Positions 39,735 to 49,806 are shown, numbered from the stretch's first letter. The stretch: 54,826 nucleotides of DNA from Spirochaetes bacterium RBG_16_49_21 (GCA_001829495.1 MIBJ01000065.1:1-54826), one strand, 5' to 3'. The notes: generated by a model from the sequence alone, not told the origin. Program-made: numbers and translations.

Positions 39735-41681
39735 TTATGCGAGCTCTCTCCGATCCGCCATATCGAAGAGCACCCTGCCTTTGGCCTTGTCGATTCCGAG
39801 CTCCTTGCGTTTTTTGTCGATATGCTCGATCATCTTCCGCGCCATTTCCACAGGATCATTGGTATAATCCCATTTGCCGCCGTATATCTTTTCCATGTCT
39901 TCAAAAAGGTATTTCGTGAATTCCGGGCTCCCCGTGGTCGGGAATGCGCTTCCGCCGAATATGGTATAGACTCCTGATGCAACGAAATACTGCCCGATCG
40001 CTATCGCTTTCTCACTCATCCACTCGGGGGCGGCGCCCGCAGCCGGGAGGTCGGAAATGTCGTTGCCGAGACCTCCTTCTTTCACCACCGCTGTCGCGGC
40101 GATGAGTATCCGGCTGTTGTCCACGCATGCTCCCATATGGAGGACCGGCGGTATGCCGACGGTTTCGCAGACCTCCCGAAGGCCGGGGCCGGCGAACTCC
40201 ATCGCGGCCTCAGGGGTAAGCAGGCCTTCCTTGCCGCACCCGATCGCGCTGCATCCGGTGGTCAGGACAATGACGTCGTTCTTGATGAGTTCCTTCACCA
40301 GCGTGAGGTGATTGGTATCGCACGTGGTGCGCGCGTTGTTGCATCCCACGACGCCGGCGATCCCGCGGATTCTGCCGTTGATGATGTTGTCGTTGAGGGG
40401 CCGGTACGAGGCCCTGAAGCTGCCGCCGAGAAGATAGTTTATCGTCTCATGGCTGAAACCGGCAATCATCGGGCTCTTGATGTCGGGGATCGCGACGTTC
40501 TTCCTGTTCGGAAAATTATCGATGCCGGTTTTCAGTATCGCCTTGGCTGAATTCAAGGCGTCATGCTCGTTAAACGGAATCGCCGTGGCGCCCGTTATAC
40601 CGGCTTGGTGACTGGTCGTGATGAGCTTCGTGTGAAAGCACGATGCAACGTTCTGGAGAGCCTGCATCACGCACTGCACGTCCACCACCATCGCATCGAT
40701 CGCTCCGGTGGTTATCGCCAGCTCCTGTTGCAGGAAGTTTCCCGCTATGGGTATTCCGTGGCGCATCAGTATCTCGTTGGCCGTGCAGCAGATCCCGGCG
40801 ATGTTTATCCCCGTTGCACCTTTTGCAACTGCGTATTTTTTGATTTCGGGATCCTGCGATGCGACGACAATCATTTCGGAAAGCAGGGGTTCGTGGCCGT
40901 GGATAACTATATTGACCTGATCCTTTTTCAAAACGCCGAGGTTTACCTCGGCATAGACCGGTACCGGCGTGCCGAACATTATGTCCTGGAGGTCAGTCGC
41001 AAGCATGGAGCCTCCCCAGCCGTCGGCGAGCGCCGCGCGGGTTCCCTGCTTCATCAGGCTTTTGTAGTCCTGATCGACGCCCATATGCGTCCGGTGCATT
41101 ATCTCAACCACCTCCCGGTCGATGCCCCGTGGCACCACTCCCATTTTTCTCCATATCTCCTGCCTTTTTTCCGGAGCTTTCTTGATATACAGCAGCTCGC
41201 CGTGCTGCTGGCCGAACTGCGCGATCGACTTCTCGCCGACCTCGATCGCGATTGTTTTCATATCTTTGCCGTCAATATTTATGCCGAAATCAAGCGCGAG
41301 GGCGAGGAGTTTCTGCTCGTCCTTGATTTTGTAGCCGGGTATCTCACCCTTCGCTGCTGCAAGGAATATTTCGGCAACGCTGCGTCCGTGGTCGGAGTGG
41401 GACGCGGAACCGGCGGCGATCATTCGTAAAAAATTACGGGCCGCTATCGTCTCCGCGGTAGCTCCGCAAAGCCCGGCTTTTCTCTTTTCTCCTTCCTTTT
41501 TGGGGGCAGGAATGCGGCAGGGGCCCATTCCGCAGTGCTTACAGCAGTCTCCAACCGAGCCGATAGGACACGGTCTTAGGTCCTCAGCCCTGTCGTAGAC
41601 GGTGAGTATATTATCCTTTTTCGCGTTTTCGTATGCCTCAATCGAAGCTTTATCGCTATAATGTTTTTTTTCTTCCGGCAT
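39735..41681 (-). CDS. acsA: Carbon monoxide dehydrogenase catalytic subunit (CODH/ACS beta)
   Basis: 648 residues, AAGGAG before ATG 41681. B/D cluster motif RPCPIGSVGDCCKHCGMGPC near 37; C-cluster residues in GICCTANEILMRHGIP, GVVGCNNARTTCD, TTGCSAIGCGKEG and HMGACVDNSRI. Interconverts CO2 and CO at the Ni-Fe-S C-cluster. Adjacent to acsB, as in acetogen-type CODH/ACS. No cooC nickel-insertion ATPase is in the window. Confidence 0.97.
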   Translation of the reverse strand: MPEEKKHYSDKASIEAYENAKKDNILTVYDRAEDLRPCPIGSVGDCCKHCGMGPCRIPAPKKEGEKRKAGLCGATAETIAARNFLRMIAAGSASHSDHGRSVAEIFLAAAKGEIPGYKIKDEQKLLALALDFGINIDGKDMKTIAIEVGEKSIAQFGQQHGELLYIKKAPEKRQEIWRKMGVVPRGIDREVVEIMHRTHMGVDQDYKSLMKQGTRAALADGWGGSMLATDLQDIMFGTPVPVYAEVNLGVLKKDQVNIVIHGHEPLLSEMIVVASQDPEIKKYAVAKGATGINIAGICCTANEILMRHGIPIAGNFLQQELAITTGAIDAMVVDVQCVMQALQNVASCFHTKLITTSHQAGITGATAIPFNEHDALNSAKAILKTGIDNFPNRKNVAIPDIKSPMIAGFSHETINYLLGGSFRASYRPLNDNIINGRIRGIAGVVGCNNARTTCDTNHLTLVKELIKNDVIVLTTGCSAIGCGKEGLLTPEAAMEFAGPGLREVCETVGIPPVLHMGACVDNSRILIAATAVVKEGGLGNDISDLPAAGAAPEWMSEKAIAIGQYFVASGVYTIFGGSAFPTTGSPEFTKYLFEDMEKIYGGKWDYTNDPVEMARKMIEHIDKKRKELGIDKAKGRVLFDMADRRELA

Positions 41682-41889
41682 CTCTACTCCTTTTTAATTT
41701 AATTGTTGGCACATTAAATTAATTATTATTGGACAAATTTTTTTTGTATGCTTTTCCCGCCGCCTTCGGCGTGGGGGAAGCTGTTACAATTTTGAATTTA
41801 TATTAATTTTGTAATAAATACAATATTCTGGCTAATATATTATCACTGAGAAATTATTCAAGTTTTTTCTTAAAATTTTTACACTCCTC
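41682..41889. other. AT-rich gap between acsD and acsA with a GC hairpin
   Basis: Spacer of about 200 bases, the longest inside the fhs-to-metF block. It contains CTTTTCCCGCCGCC-TTCG-GCGTGGGGGAAG at 41751-41780, an imperfect hairpin related to that at 5821-5851. It may end transcription from acsD and precede a separate acsA promoter, or be a shared repeat. Confidence 0.5.
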
Positions 41890-42834
41890 TTAAGACGCTA
41901 AGTCCGTTATCATCTTTCTAATGAGCTTTATTGATTCCGGATGCCTCATGATCAATATATCAGCACCGGCGAGAAGCAGGCTCATGGCTGTTACGCACTC
42001 CATGATGATCCCGCGTTTTTTTGAATCGCCGAATTTTATATCATCTCCCGTTTTCATCTTTGCCTCTTTCGTTTTCCAGACCTCATACCCGACATTGCAT
42101 ATGAGAGGATATTGAAGTTTTTCATCCTCCTGCGTAAGTGCCGCCATTCTATCCCTTTCCATGACTGAATAGGTATATTCAAGCCCGTATCCAAGAGCGC
42201 CGGTCGTCGGATCAACGATTATCTTGTTACCGGGAACGCCGAGATTGTCCAGGAGAATATTAAGCTGTTTGGCGAGATTTATGTCGATCGGTGATGATGC
42301 AATTACGGTATGCTTGTACGCAATTGCACTTGCTCCAATCTGCTTGTAATCTTCTTCTTCAACAGGGCCTAATGCGAGATTTTTCCCTTCGCAGCTTTCG
42401 GCTATCAGCCGCAAAACCTCAGTGTCCTTTTCATGATTTGCCACTCCCCACAGGATTACGGGAACATCAACGGCATCGATAACCCTCTTTGCCGTCGCGG
42501 CTGCTTCATTGGCGCTCCTGTTCAGTCCATTCGGATCAATACTCCTGAGCTGAAGGGCGATCATCTCAGCTCCGTACTCCTGGATGTTCTTTTTGGCCCA
42601 CGCCACCGGATCGCCTATGACGTCCTTAAAAGGCTCAACTGCCGCCTCTGCCCAATCATCGGGCGCAAAGTCGAACACCTCCATTGCAATCCGGGGTGGG
42701 TTCGGCATTTGACCTTCAAAAAGATAGAAGGGATAGGAAGTCGAGCCTCCGACTTTTACAGCCTTATTTCCCGTACCCAGGGTTATTTCCTTTATTTTTC
42801 CCGTATAATCAATTTTTGGCGCTTCAAAAGCCAT
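41890..42834 (-). CDS. acsD: Corrinoid/FeS protein small subunit
   Basis: 314 residues, GGAGGAG before ATG 42834. TIM-barrel protein of the AcsD family: VGGSTSYPFYLFEGQMPNPP, AEMIALQLRSIDPNG, DVPVILWGVANHEKD, IIVDPTTGALGYGLEYTYSVMER, LLLAGADILIMRHPES. Partner of AcsC. Separated from acsC by acsA and acsB. Confidence 0.95.
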   Translation of the reverse strand: MAFEAPKIDYTGKIKEITLGTGNKAVKVGGSTSYPFYLFEGQMPNPPRIAMEVFDFAPDDWAEAAVEPFKDVIGDPVAWAKKNIQEYGAEMIALQLRSIDPNGLNRSANEAAATAKRVIDAVDVPVILWGVANHEKDTEVLRLIAESCEGKNLALGPVEEEDYKQIGASAIAYKHTVIASSPIDINLAKQLNILLDNLGVPGNKIIVDPTTGALGYGLEYTYSVMERDRMAALTQEDEKLQYPLICNVGYEVWKTKEAKMKTGDDIKFGDSKKRGIIMECVTAMSLLLAGADILIMRHPESIKLIRKMITDLAS

Positions 42835-42858
42835 TTATATCTCCTCCTTTGCTAAAAA

Positions 42859-43077
42859 TTATCTCTTTTTTTCACTGCCATACCAGTCTTTGCTGTACCA
42901 GTATCGTTCGCCGGCCTTTAAATATTTCAGCATCTGATCTCTGGTCTGAAAATTTTTTCTCCAGCCAAGATTTTCTCCGGTCCCTATGGTTTCGGGGTTT
43001 CCCTCCTCATAGGTCGCGTCGAGAACCTTAACTTTTTTCCCGGTAAAATCTTCTTTTTGAACTTCTTTATATTCCAT
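42859..43077 (-). CDS. Small uncharacterised protein in the carbon-pathway operon
   Basis: 72 residues from ATG 43077, chosen because AAGGAGG lies eight bases upstream; a TTG at 43098 would be inside that ribosome site. It begins MEYKEVQKEDFTGKK and ends GERYWYSKDWYGSEKKR. It is rich in charged and aromatic residues, has no Cys, signal or transmembrane segment. It lies 24 bases upstream of acsD and after folD. I do not recognise a family; the strong ribosome site and tight spacing support it as a real gene, perhaps an accessory of the corrinoid protein. Confidence 0.7.
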   Translation of the reverse strand: MEYKEVQKEDFTGKKVKVLDATYEEGNPETIGTGENLGWRKNFQTRDQMLKYLKAGERYWYSKDWYGSEKKR

Positions 43078-43100
43078 GATTCTGTCCTCCTTTTTCAATT

Positions 43101-43240
43101 GCCCTCACCCGCGCGCTGCGCACCCTCTCCCATTAAACTCGGAAGAAAGGAGAGGGTTTCCGCAGCATTAAGCCTCACCCTTAGACACCCCCTCTCCTTT
43201 TTTCATTTCTTAATGGGAGAGGGGGGCGGGGGGTGAGGTC
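43101..43240. repeat. Inverted CCCTCACCC / GGGTGAGG repeat between folD and the small gene
   Basis: Left arm 43101-43136 (GCCCTCACCCGCG...CCCTCTCCCATTAA) pairs with right arm 43210-43238 (TTAATGGGAGAGGG...GGGGTGAGG); an inner pair CCTCTCC/GGAGAGG also exists. Non-coding, related in style to 28711-29055. It may act as a partial terminator within the operon. Confidence 0.6.
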
Positions 43241-43251
43241 GAGCCATACGA

Positions 43252-44139
43252 TCAGCCGATACCTGCGGCCATTTTGGCCGCCCTGACCGTGTTCAGCATG
43301 AGCATGGTAATTGTCATAGGGCCTACGCCGCCCGGCACGGGCGTAATCGCGCTCGCCGTATCCTTCACCTCTTCAAAATCGACGTCTCCCTGCAGTATGG
43401 CTTTTCCCTCCGGAGTCATTCCGACCCGGTTGACGCCGACGTCTATCACCACCGCGCCCGGTTTGACCATATCCGCCGTAACTGACTTCGGCGCGCCCGC
43501 CGCCACGATTAAAATGTCCCCGCGCAGGGTATGGGTTTTCATATCCTTTGTCTTTGTATGACATATGGTTACGGTCGCATTCGCGCCATCTTTTTTTTGG
43601 ACAAGCATCATTGCAATAGGCTTGCCCACGATGTTGCTTCTCCCCACCACCACAACCTCGGCTCCCTCGATTTTTGTACCGGAGCGAATGAGCAGCTGTT
43701 GTATTCCATAAGGAGTGCAGGGGTAAAACCTCGCCTCGCCGATCATCAGCCTTCCCACGTTTACCGGATGAAAGCCGTCCACATCTTTATCAGGATCAAT
43801 TGCATAGAGCACTTTATTTTCATTAATATGTTTTGGGAGAGGCAGCTGAACCAGTATCCCGTGTATCTTCGGATCTTTATTATACGTGCTTATCAATTTT
43901 AATAGATCGGACTCCGCTATATCCGCCTGCTGATCATTCTGAATAGAGTAAAAGCCGAGATCCTTTGAGGTCTTTTGCTTTGCGGTAACATAGCTCACGG
44001 AAGCGGGGTTTCCACCGACAAGTATGGTGACAAGGCCGGGCTGAATATTATGCTTTTTTTGGAGATTTTCAACGTCGGCCTTCAATTCTTCCCGGATCTG
44101 TTTAGCAATTTCATTGCCGCTTATAATCTTGGCGCTCAT
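43252..44139 (-). CDS. folD: Methylenetetrahydrofolate dehydrogenase / methenyl-THF cyclohydrolase
   Basis: 295 residues, AAGGAG before ATG 44139. FolD motifs: SYVTAKQKTSKDLGF with the catalytic Lys, QLPLPKHI, DPDKDVDGFHPVNVG, GRSNIVGKPIAMML and TPVPGGVGPMTITMLM. It catalyses two steps between formyl- and methylene-tetrahydrofolate. It follows fhs by 30 bases. Confidence 0.97.
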   Translation of the reverse strand: MSAKIISGNEIAKQIREELKADVENLQKKHNIQPGLVTILVGGNPASVSYVTAKQKTSKDLGFYSIQNDQQADIAESDLLKLISTYNKDPKIHGILVQLPLPKHINENKVLYAIDPDKDVDGFHPVNVGRLMIGEARFYPCTPYGIQQLLIRSGTKIEGAEVVVVGRSNIVGKPIAMMLVQKKDGANATVTICHTKTKDMKTHTLRGDILIVAAGAPKSVTADMVKPGAVVIDVGVNRVGMTPEGKAILQGDVDFEEVKDTASAITPVPGGVGPMTITMLMLNTVRAAKMAAGIG

Positions 44140-44169
44140 TTAATTCTCCTTTTTTTATATATTCGTGCG

Positions 44170-45936
44170 TTAAAATACGCCGATCACTTTCCTCCTCTTT
44201 ACGTCAACATCGATCCGCCGGTACGCGGGATCAGAGGCTGTTCCCGGCATAAGGCTTATCGCTCCTGCTACCGGGACGACAAATCCGGCGCCTTTATACG
44301 TTAGAATGTCCCGCACGGGAAGGGTCCAGCCCTTCGGCGCGCCCTTGATCGTCGGATCATGGGAAAGGCTCAGATGCGTTTTGACCATGCATGTCCCGAG
44401 TTTTGCCGTCTCGGGGTCCTTCTCCATCTTCTTCAGCTTGGCTTCAGCCTCAGGGGTGTAGCTTACTCCCGAGGCGCCGTACACCTCTTTGGCGATCATC
44501 TCAATCCTTTTGCCTAACGGAGTATCAAGCTCATACAGACACTTGAAGTGGGAATTTTCCTTGCACGCGTCAATAACCGCGTCCGTGAATTCAAGCGCGC
44601 CTTCGCCGCCATGGAGCCAGTGGTTGGATACTGCTACTCTGGCGCCTGCCGCTTCGGCCTGTTTTTTGATGACCGCTATTTCGTCCTTGGTATCGGTATG
44701 GAACGAATTGATGCAGACAACGGGATTGATCCCGGCCTTCCGGACGGTATTGATGTGCTGAACCAGATTCTCGCATCCCTTTTCAACCATCCCTACGTTC
44801 TCCTTCGTGTAAACCGGATCAAGGGGCTTGCCCGGAGGAACGGGGGGGCCGCCGCCGTGGCTCTTGAGCGCCCTGACCGTGGCGACGATAACGGCGCAGT
44901 GGGGCTTGAGGCCGCTGAATCTGCATTTCAGGTTCCAGAATTTTTCAAAACCGATGTCGGCGCCGAAGCCGCTCTCGGTGACGTGATAATCCGAGAGTTT
45001 TAAAGCGAGTCTGTCCGCTACAATCGAGGATTGACCTATTGCGATATTCGCAAAGGGACCGGCGTGGACGAAAACGGGCTGGCCTTCAAGGCTCTGAAGA
45101 AGATTGGGGTTGATCGCATTGAACATCCAGGCGGTCATGGCGCCGTCGACTTCGAGATCTTTCGTGGTGACCGGCTCGCCCTTTTTATTATAAGCAACCA
45201 CGATTTTGCCCATTCGCTCTCTCATGTCTGCAAGGCTTGTCGTGACGGCAAGTATGGCCATGAGCTCCGAGCTTACCGCTATTCCGAACTTTGATTCCAT
45301 CAAAAATCCGTCACTTGGGCCGCCGAGGCCTATATTGATTCTTCTCAACGCCTGCGCGCAGAAGTCGATAATCCATCCCATTTCCACCTTTCGTGGATCT
45401 ATATCGAGTCGTCTGAGCTTTTTGGCCGTCAGCATTGCGTCATCATAGTTAAATTCATGCTGCATCCGTGAGGTCAGGGCCACCATGGCAAGGTTATGGG
45501 CATTCATGATATCATTTATATCCCCGGTGAGACCGAGTGAAAAGGGAGTAAGCGGTATGCATTGTGCAAGCCCGCCTCCTGCCGCGCTTCCCTTGATATT
45601 CATCGTCGGCCCCCCGGACGGCTGCCGTATCGCCCCGGTGACTCTTTTTCCCCTCTTGCCAAAACCCTGTACCAGACCCATTGTAGAAGTGCTTTTACCC
45701 TCTCCGAGGGGCGTCGGAGTTATGGCGGTGACATCTATATACTTGCCGTCCGGCTTGTCTTTTAGTCTTTCCAGAACAGTCTCGAAATCAATCTTGCCGT
45801 AATAGTGCCCGTGCGGTATTAATTCCTCGCTTTTAATGCCGAGCTCTTCCGCAAGCTGATAAATGGTTTTCATTTTCTTTTCGCATTCTTCGGCAATCTG
45901 CCAGTCAGCCAGTTTGGTGGGATCTAGTTTTGTCAT
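44170..45936 (-). CDS. fhs: Formate-tetrahydrofolate ligase
   Basis: 588 residues, AGAGGTG before ATG 45936. P-loop [15 protein letters not shown], then [33 protein letters not shown] and [18 protein letters not shown]-dependent activation of formate to formyl-THF, or ATP formation in reverse. First gene of the fhs-folD-acs-met operon. Confidence 0.97.
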   Translation of the reverse strand: MTKLDPTKLADWQIAEECEKKMKTIYQLAEELGIKSEELIPHGHYYGKIDFETVLERLKDKPDGKYIDVTAITPTPLGEGKSTSTMGLVQGFGKRGKRVTGAIRQPSGGPTMNIKGSAAGGGLAQCIPLTPFSLGLTGDINDIMNAHNLAMVALTSRMQHEFNYDDAMLTAKKLRRLDIDPRKVEMGWIIDFCAQALRRINIGLGGPSDGFLMESKFGIAVSSELMAILAVTTSLADMRERMGKIVVAYNKKGEPVTTKDLEVDGAMTAWMFNAINPNLLQSLEGQPVFVHAGPFANIAIGQSSIVADRLALKLSDYHVTESGFGADIGFEKFWNLKCRFSGLKPHCAVIVATVRALKSHGGGPPVPPGKPLDPVYTKENVGMVEKGCENLVQHINTVRKAGINPVVCINSFHTDTKDEIAVIKKQAEAAGARVAVSNHWLHGGEGALEFTDAVIDACKENSHFKCLYELDTPLGKRIEMIAKEVYGASGVSYTPEAEAKLKKMEKDPETAKLGTCMVKTHLSLSHDPTIKGAPKGWTLPVRDILTYKGAGFVVPVAGAISLMPGTASDPAYRRIDVDVKRRKVIGVF

Positions 45937-46031
45937 GTAAACACCTCTTACCGTATCAGAATTATTTTAAATTTATAGTGCTCCCGCGGACGTATAGTGT
46001 ATTATCCTTCCGTGGTATAACGCCATTTGGC

Positions 46032-46091
46032 TTATTAGGCTGATAACAGAATTCTTTATTCTGTGTTAAAAATTTAATAGGGGCCTAATAA
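46032..46091. promoter_or_regulatory. Nested inverted repeats upstream of fhs
   Basis: TTATTAGGC (46032-46040) pairs with GCCTAATAA (46083-46091); inside them ACAGAAT (46046-46052) pairs with ATTCTGT (46058-46064). The site lies between the histidine-kinase stop and fhs on the same strand, about 100 bases before fhs. It could be a regulator-binding site for the carbon operon or a terminator of the kinase operon. The rest of the 45937-46192 gap is AT-rich. Confidence 0.45.
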
Positions 46092-46192
46092 TATAATTAA
46101 ATAATAGAATAATGATACCGATGGTAGGCCACTGTGCATCATAAAAATTTGCCCTCTTAAGGCAAGTATTTTTTTTAAAATTTTAAAGTTTA

Positions 46193-47710
46193 TTAATAAT
46201 TTGTCAAAACCGGTTCCCCTTCCCGGATGAGGGGCTTTTCGCTTATCGGGAGAGAGACCGTGAATGTGCTCCCGTTACCCTCTTCACTCTGCACCGTGAT
46301 GGCCCCTAAATGGGATTCAATGATTTCCTTAATAATAGGAAGGCCCAGTCCGGTTCCGATTATTTGTCGGGTCTTTTTATTTTTAGCGCGGAAGAATCTT
46401 TCGAAGATAAATTTCAAATCTTCCCGGCTTATGCCGAACCCGTTATCGGAAACGGAAATTCTGAGATAGTCCTTGTCCCTTTCCCCGTATATGTCGATTT
46501 TGCCGCCCGAATCGTTATATTTAATAGCATTGCTTATCAGGTTGACAAAGACCTCCTTCATTCCCTCCCTGTCTGCATTAATCTTGGGCAGATTGTCTAA
46601 AGAAATATTGATGGTAATTTTTTTATCCTCTGCCTGGGGTTTAAGGATCTCGATCGCATCGTATACCACCTCCCGAATGTCGAGGAGAACCTTTTTTTGA
46701 ATGGACATCCCGGCTTCAATTTTACTGATGCTGAGAAGGTCTGAAATAAGGGCGATAAGGCCTACCCCCCACAGTTTTGCCTTTTCAATCATTTTTAACT
46801 GTTCTTCGCTTAATTCCCCCGCCGCTCCCTCGAGAAGGGTGTTAAGCTGTTGGGTTATGGTTGCAACCGGGCTCTTGAGCTCATGGGTGACCTTGGCTAT
46901 GAAATTTGATTTCATCTTTTCCACGGCTTTTTGATGGCTGATATCCTGCAATATGGCCACAGCGCCGGCAATTTCACTGTCAGCCATAACGACCGGGGCC
47001 ACATGCGCCATCAACGGTATGGCATCGTTTCCCGCTATCTCGCTGACGATTCCCGCGTTGTGACTGCTCTTTCCCCTTAGGGTGTCTGAAATCATGATCG
47101 AGAGATCTTTACAGTTGATACATTCGTCAACATCCTTGCCTATTGGATCATCACCGGAAATATTGAGAAGCTTGCTGGCAATCGGATTATACAGGGCTAT
47201 CCTTTTGTCCTTATCGATAACCAGCACCCCGTTCGGCATGCAGTTCATGATAGTCCTGATTTTACTTTTTTCCTGATCTATTGCATGAAGCCCCTTCTCC
47301 TGTTCAGCCCGTAAATACTCGGCTTCCCGGATGAGAGCCTTATTGCTCAGGGCTTTCTTCACAACCAGCCTCAATTGATCGGGCGTAAATGGTTTCGCTA
47401 TGTAATCAAAAGCTCCTATCTTCATAGCCTCGACGGCGGTTTCAATGGTTGCGTATCCGGTTATGACGATAGTATATATTGACGGGGATTGGGATTTTAT
47501 TTCCTGGAGAACTTCCATGCCGTTTATGCCCGGCATCATAAGATCAAGGAGAAGGATATCAAAAAATTTATTCTTAATCAATTCAATGCCGTCACGGCCG
47601 TTTTCAACCGTATCAACATTCCAACCTTCTTTCTTTAAAATCTTTGTGCAGCCGTCCCGTATAACGGCCTCATCATCGATTACCAGAATATTAACTTCTT
47701 TTATTATCAT
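46193..47710 (-). CDS. REC-PAS-histidine kinase
   Basis: 505 residues. Receiver domain 1-120 (Asp56 in DILLLDLMMPG, Lys106 in IAKPF), short coiled linker, PAS ~150-260 with a CxxC (CINCKD, 197-200), HisKA His276 in VTHELKSPVATI, HATPase (NLISNAIKYND, SDNGFGISREDL, GTGLGLPIIKEI). No transmembrane helix. ATG overlaps the stop of the upstream receiver gene by four bases, so the two are co-translated and probably form a phosphorelay. Its position just upstream of fhs makes it a candidate regulator of the carbon pathway. Confidence 0.93.
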   Translation of the reverse strand: MIIKEVNILVIDDEAVIRDGCTKILKKEGWNVDTVENGRDGIELIKNKFFDILLLDLMMPGINGMEVLQEIKSQSPSIYTIVITGYATIETAVEAMKIGAFDYIAKPFTPDQLRLVVKKALSNKALIREAEYLRAEQEKGLHAIDQEKSKIRTIMNCMPNGVLVIDKDKRIALYNPIASKLLNISGDDPIGKDVDECINCKDLSIMISDTLRGKSSHNAGIVSEIAGNDAIPLMAHVAPVVMADSEIAGAVAILQDISHQKAVEKMKSNFIAKVTHELKSPVATITQQLNTLLEGAAGELSEEQLKMIEKAKLWGVGLIALISDLLSISKIEAGMSIQKKVLLDIREVVYDAIEILKPQAEDKKITINISLDNLPKINADREGMKEVFVNLISNAIKYNDSGGKIDIYGERDKDYLRISVSDNGFGISREDLKFIFERFFRAKNKKTRQIIGTGLGLPIIKEIIESHLGAITVQSEEGNGSTFTVSLPISEKPLIREGEPVLTNY

Positions 47711-48099
47711 TTTTTTAAAAGTTTATCAATTCTTTCAAGTATCACTTTCGGTTCCACCGGCTTATCAATATAGTCTTCAGCTTCTGTTTCCATTCCCATC
47801 CGGGGAGTATAGGGGGTCTCCGCTATATGAGAAGCCACGGCGGTAAGAAGAATTACCGGAATATCGCGGTATTTTTCATCAGCCTTGAGTTCGGCGCACA
47901 TGGTGTACCCGTCTTTTACCGGCATCATTACATCAAGGACGATAATATCCGGCCTCTCGGATTTGACTTTTTCAATACCTTCATTACCGTCATAGGCGAG
48001 GGCAACCTCATAACCGCCTTTTTTTTCAAGGAGCAGTTTTATAGCCTCACCGTAATCTGAATCGTCATCAACAATCAATACTTTTGATTTAGCAGCCAT
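47707..48099 (-). CDS. Single-domain response regulator
   Basis: 130 residues, AGGAGG before ATG 48099. Receiver only: DDDSD at 11-15, Asp56 in IIVLDVMMPVKDG, DYIDKPVEP near 112. A short insert (ETPYTPRMGMETEAE) precedes the conserved Lys, seen in several stand-alone receivers of anaerobes. Coupled to the REC-PAS-kinase gene by ATGA overlap. Confidence 0.92.
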   Translation of the reverse strand: MAAKSKVLIVDDDSDYGEAIKLLLEKKGGYEVALAYDGNEGIEKVKSERPDIIVLDVMMPVKDGYTMCAELKADEKYRDIPVILLTAVASHIAETPYTPRMGMETEAEDYIDKPVEPKVILERIDKLLKK

Positions 48100-48179
48100 G
48101 AGTCGTTCCTCCTATATGTTGATAGATTTGTTGCTCTTCTATTTCCTCATCTCCTTTTCTTACACATTGCTCCGCAATC

Positions 48180-49103
48180 TCAAACCTTCGGCCGCGGGAG
48201 GAGACCCGATTTTTCCGCAATCTCCCTGACCTTTTCTTCCCATTCGATCGCCATGATGTGAATTCCACTCACGCCTTCGATTTTTTTCAGCCGCTCAATA
48301 GTTTCAATGCACAGTGCTATCCCTTCATCCGCCTGTTTTTCCTTAGCCACGCTTTTCAACCTTTCTATCAGCTCATCGGGAACGTCCATTCCAGGAACTT
48401 TTGTTTTCATGTACCGTGCCATGCCGACGGATTTGAAGGGCGTAACACCGGCAAGAATGTAGACCTTTTTATGAAGTCCCCGTGCCCGTATACCATCCAT
48501 CCATTGCTCAAATTTTTCGAGATTATATACGCATTGAGTCTGGATGAACTCCACTCCGGCCGATATTTTTTTTGAAACCCTCGGCACCCGTATTTCGAAG
48601 GGATCGGCGAATGGATTTTCAGCGGCTCCGATAAACATTCCGGGGACCCCGTCAAGGGGCTCGCCGCTTAAGAATTTGCCCTCGTCCCGCATATGCCGCA
48701 CGGTCTGAATAAGCTGCACGGAGTCCAGATCATAAACGTTTTTCGCTTTCTGGTGATCCCCGAAGCGCTGGTGATCTCCCGACAGGCAGAGCATGTTGTT
48801 TATCCCGTGGGCTGCCGCACCCAGTATGTCGCTTTGAATCGCGATCCGGTTCCGGTCGCGGGTGACCATCTGCATTATCGGTTCAAGCCCCATCTGCTTT
48901 AAAATAATACACGATGCGATGCTGGACATCCGGACCACGGAAGTCTGGTTGTCCGTCACGTTTATTGCGTCCACGGCGTCCCGCAATAATTCAGCTTTTT
49001 TCCGTATGACGTCGGGATTCACGCCCCGGGGTGGACCGCATTCGGAGGTAACGGCAAATTTCCCGCTCTCCAGAATTTTCTCCAATTTACTCAGGGTTTT
49101 CAT
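48180..49103 (-). CDS. metF: Methylenetetrahydrofolate reductase, second copy
   Basis: 307 residues. Same motif set as the first copy: SECGPPRGVNPDVI, INVTDNQTSVVRMSSIAS, CLSGDHQRFGDHQ, FIGAAENPFADPFE, AGVEFIQTQC, GVTPFKSVGMARYM. ATG overlaps the metV stop (ATGA). Here the upstream genes are hdrA, mvhD and metV, as in the acetogen MetVF-Hdr-MvhD arrangement, so electrons probably come through the HdrA flavoprotein. Confidence 0.95.
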   Translation of the reverse strand: MKTLSKLEKILESGKFAVTSECGPPRGVNPDVIRKKAELLRDAVDAINVTDNQTSVVRMSSIASCIILKQMGLEPIMQMVTRDRNRIAIQSDILGAAAHGINNMLCLSGDHQRFGDHQKAKNVYDLDSVQLIQTVRHMRDEGKFLSGEPLDGVPGMFIGAAENPFADPFEIRVPRVSKKISAGVEFIQTQCVYNLEKFEQWMDGIRARGLHKKVYILAGVTPFKSVGMARYMKTKVPGMDVPDELIERLKSVAKEKQADEGIALCIETIERLKKIEGVSGIHIMAIEWEEKVREIAEKSGLLPRPKV

Positions 49104-49768
49104 GATTTAAGATCCTCTCTGATAATCCTCCGCGGACCTCCGTCACGGCCGGTTGACCAGTCTTTAATCGGAACCACCTCTTCAAACAGCTCAAGCGATT
49201 CCAATTCCCTCAGCCTGTCGTATATGAGCTGCCAGCCGCATTCCACATCCGGATCGATTTCGCACTTGCCCTTGCTGGATCCGCCGCACGGGCCGTTGAG
49301 CAGGCTTTTCGAGCATCTGGCTATGGGACAGATGCCGCCGGTTTTATGGAGGATGCAGCTTCCGCAGGCCTGGCACCGTTCCGACCATACGCCCTGTTCC
49401 ACGGTAACGCCGATAAAATTTGTGTTGATGCCGGGGTACACCGGTATTCTCCGGTACTTCTCTGCGGTAAATTGAACGCCTGCGCCGCAGGCTAGGGAAA
49501 CAACGGCTTCATAATCATCTATATAGCTCCTCATCTGCTCCAGATATTCCGGATCGCACTGCCGTTCCAATGTCTCCTCGCGGATTTCGATAGGATTGTC
49601 CTCTTTTTCCCGGGCGAGCCGTATGGTGGAGGATAAAATTTCCACTTCTTTCTGCCCGCCGGCGGAACAGACGGTCACGCACCCCTTGCATCCGACGACC
49701 AGTATCTTTTTTTTATCTGCAATCATTGCGAGGATTTCTTGTATCGGTTTCCCTTCACCAATTATCAT
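49100..49768 (-). CDS. metV: MetV, second copy
   Basis: 222 residues from ATG 49768, chosen because AGGAGA lies seven bases upstream; a TTG at 49810 overlaps mvhD and is unlikely. The Cys-rich blocks match the first copy: GCKGCVTVCSAGGQKEV, SLACGAGVQF, CQACGSCILHKTGGICPIARCSKSLLNGPCGG and GKCEIDP. FeS/zinc partner linking MetF to HdrA/MvhD. Confidence 0.93.
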   Translation of the reverse strand: MIIGEGKPIQEILAMIADKKKILVVGCKGCVTVCSAGGQKEVEILSSTIRLAREKEDNPIEIREETLERQCDPEYLEQMRSYIDDYEAVVSLACGAGVQFTAEKYRRIPVYPGINTNFIGVTVEQGVWSERCQACGSCILHKTGGICPIARCSKSLLNGPCGGSSKGKCEIDPDVECGWQLIYDRLRELESLELFEEVVPIKDWSTGRDGGPRRIIREDLKS

Positions 49769-49806
49769 GTCGGTTCTCCTAATTAATACTTGTCCGCGAT
49801 CCCTTT

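Noticed and set aside
43101..43240. CRISPR array at the CCCTCACCC-type repeats
   Set aside because: Inverted arms rather than direct repeats with regular spacers; no cas genes in the window.
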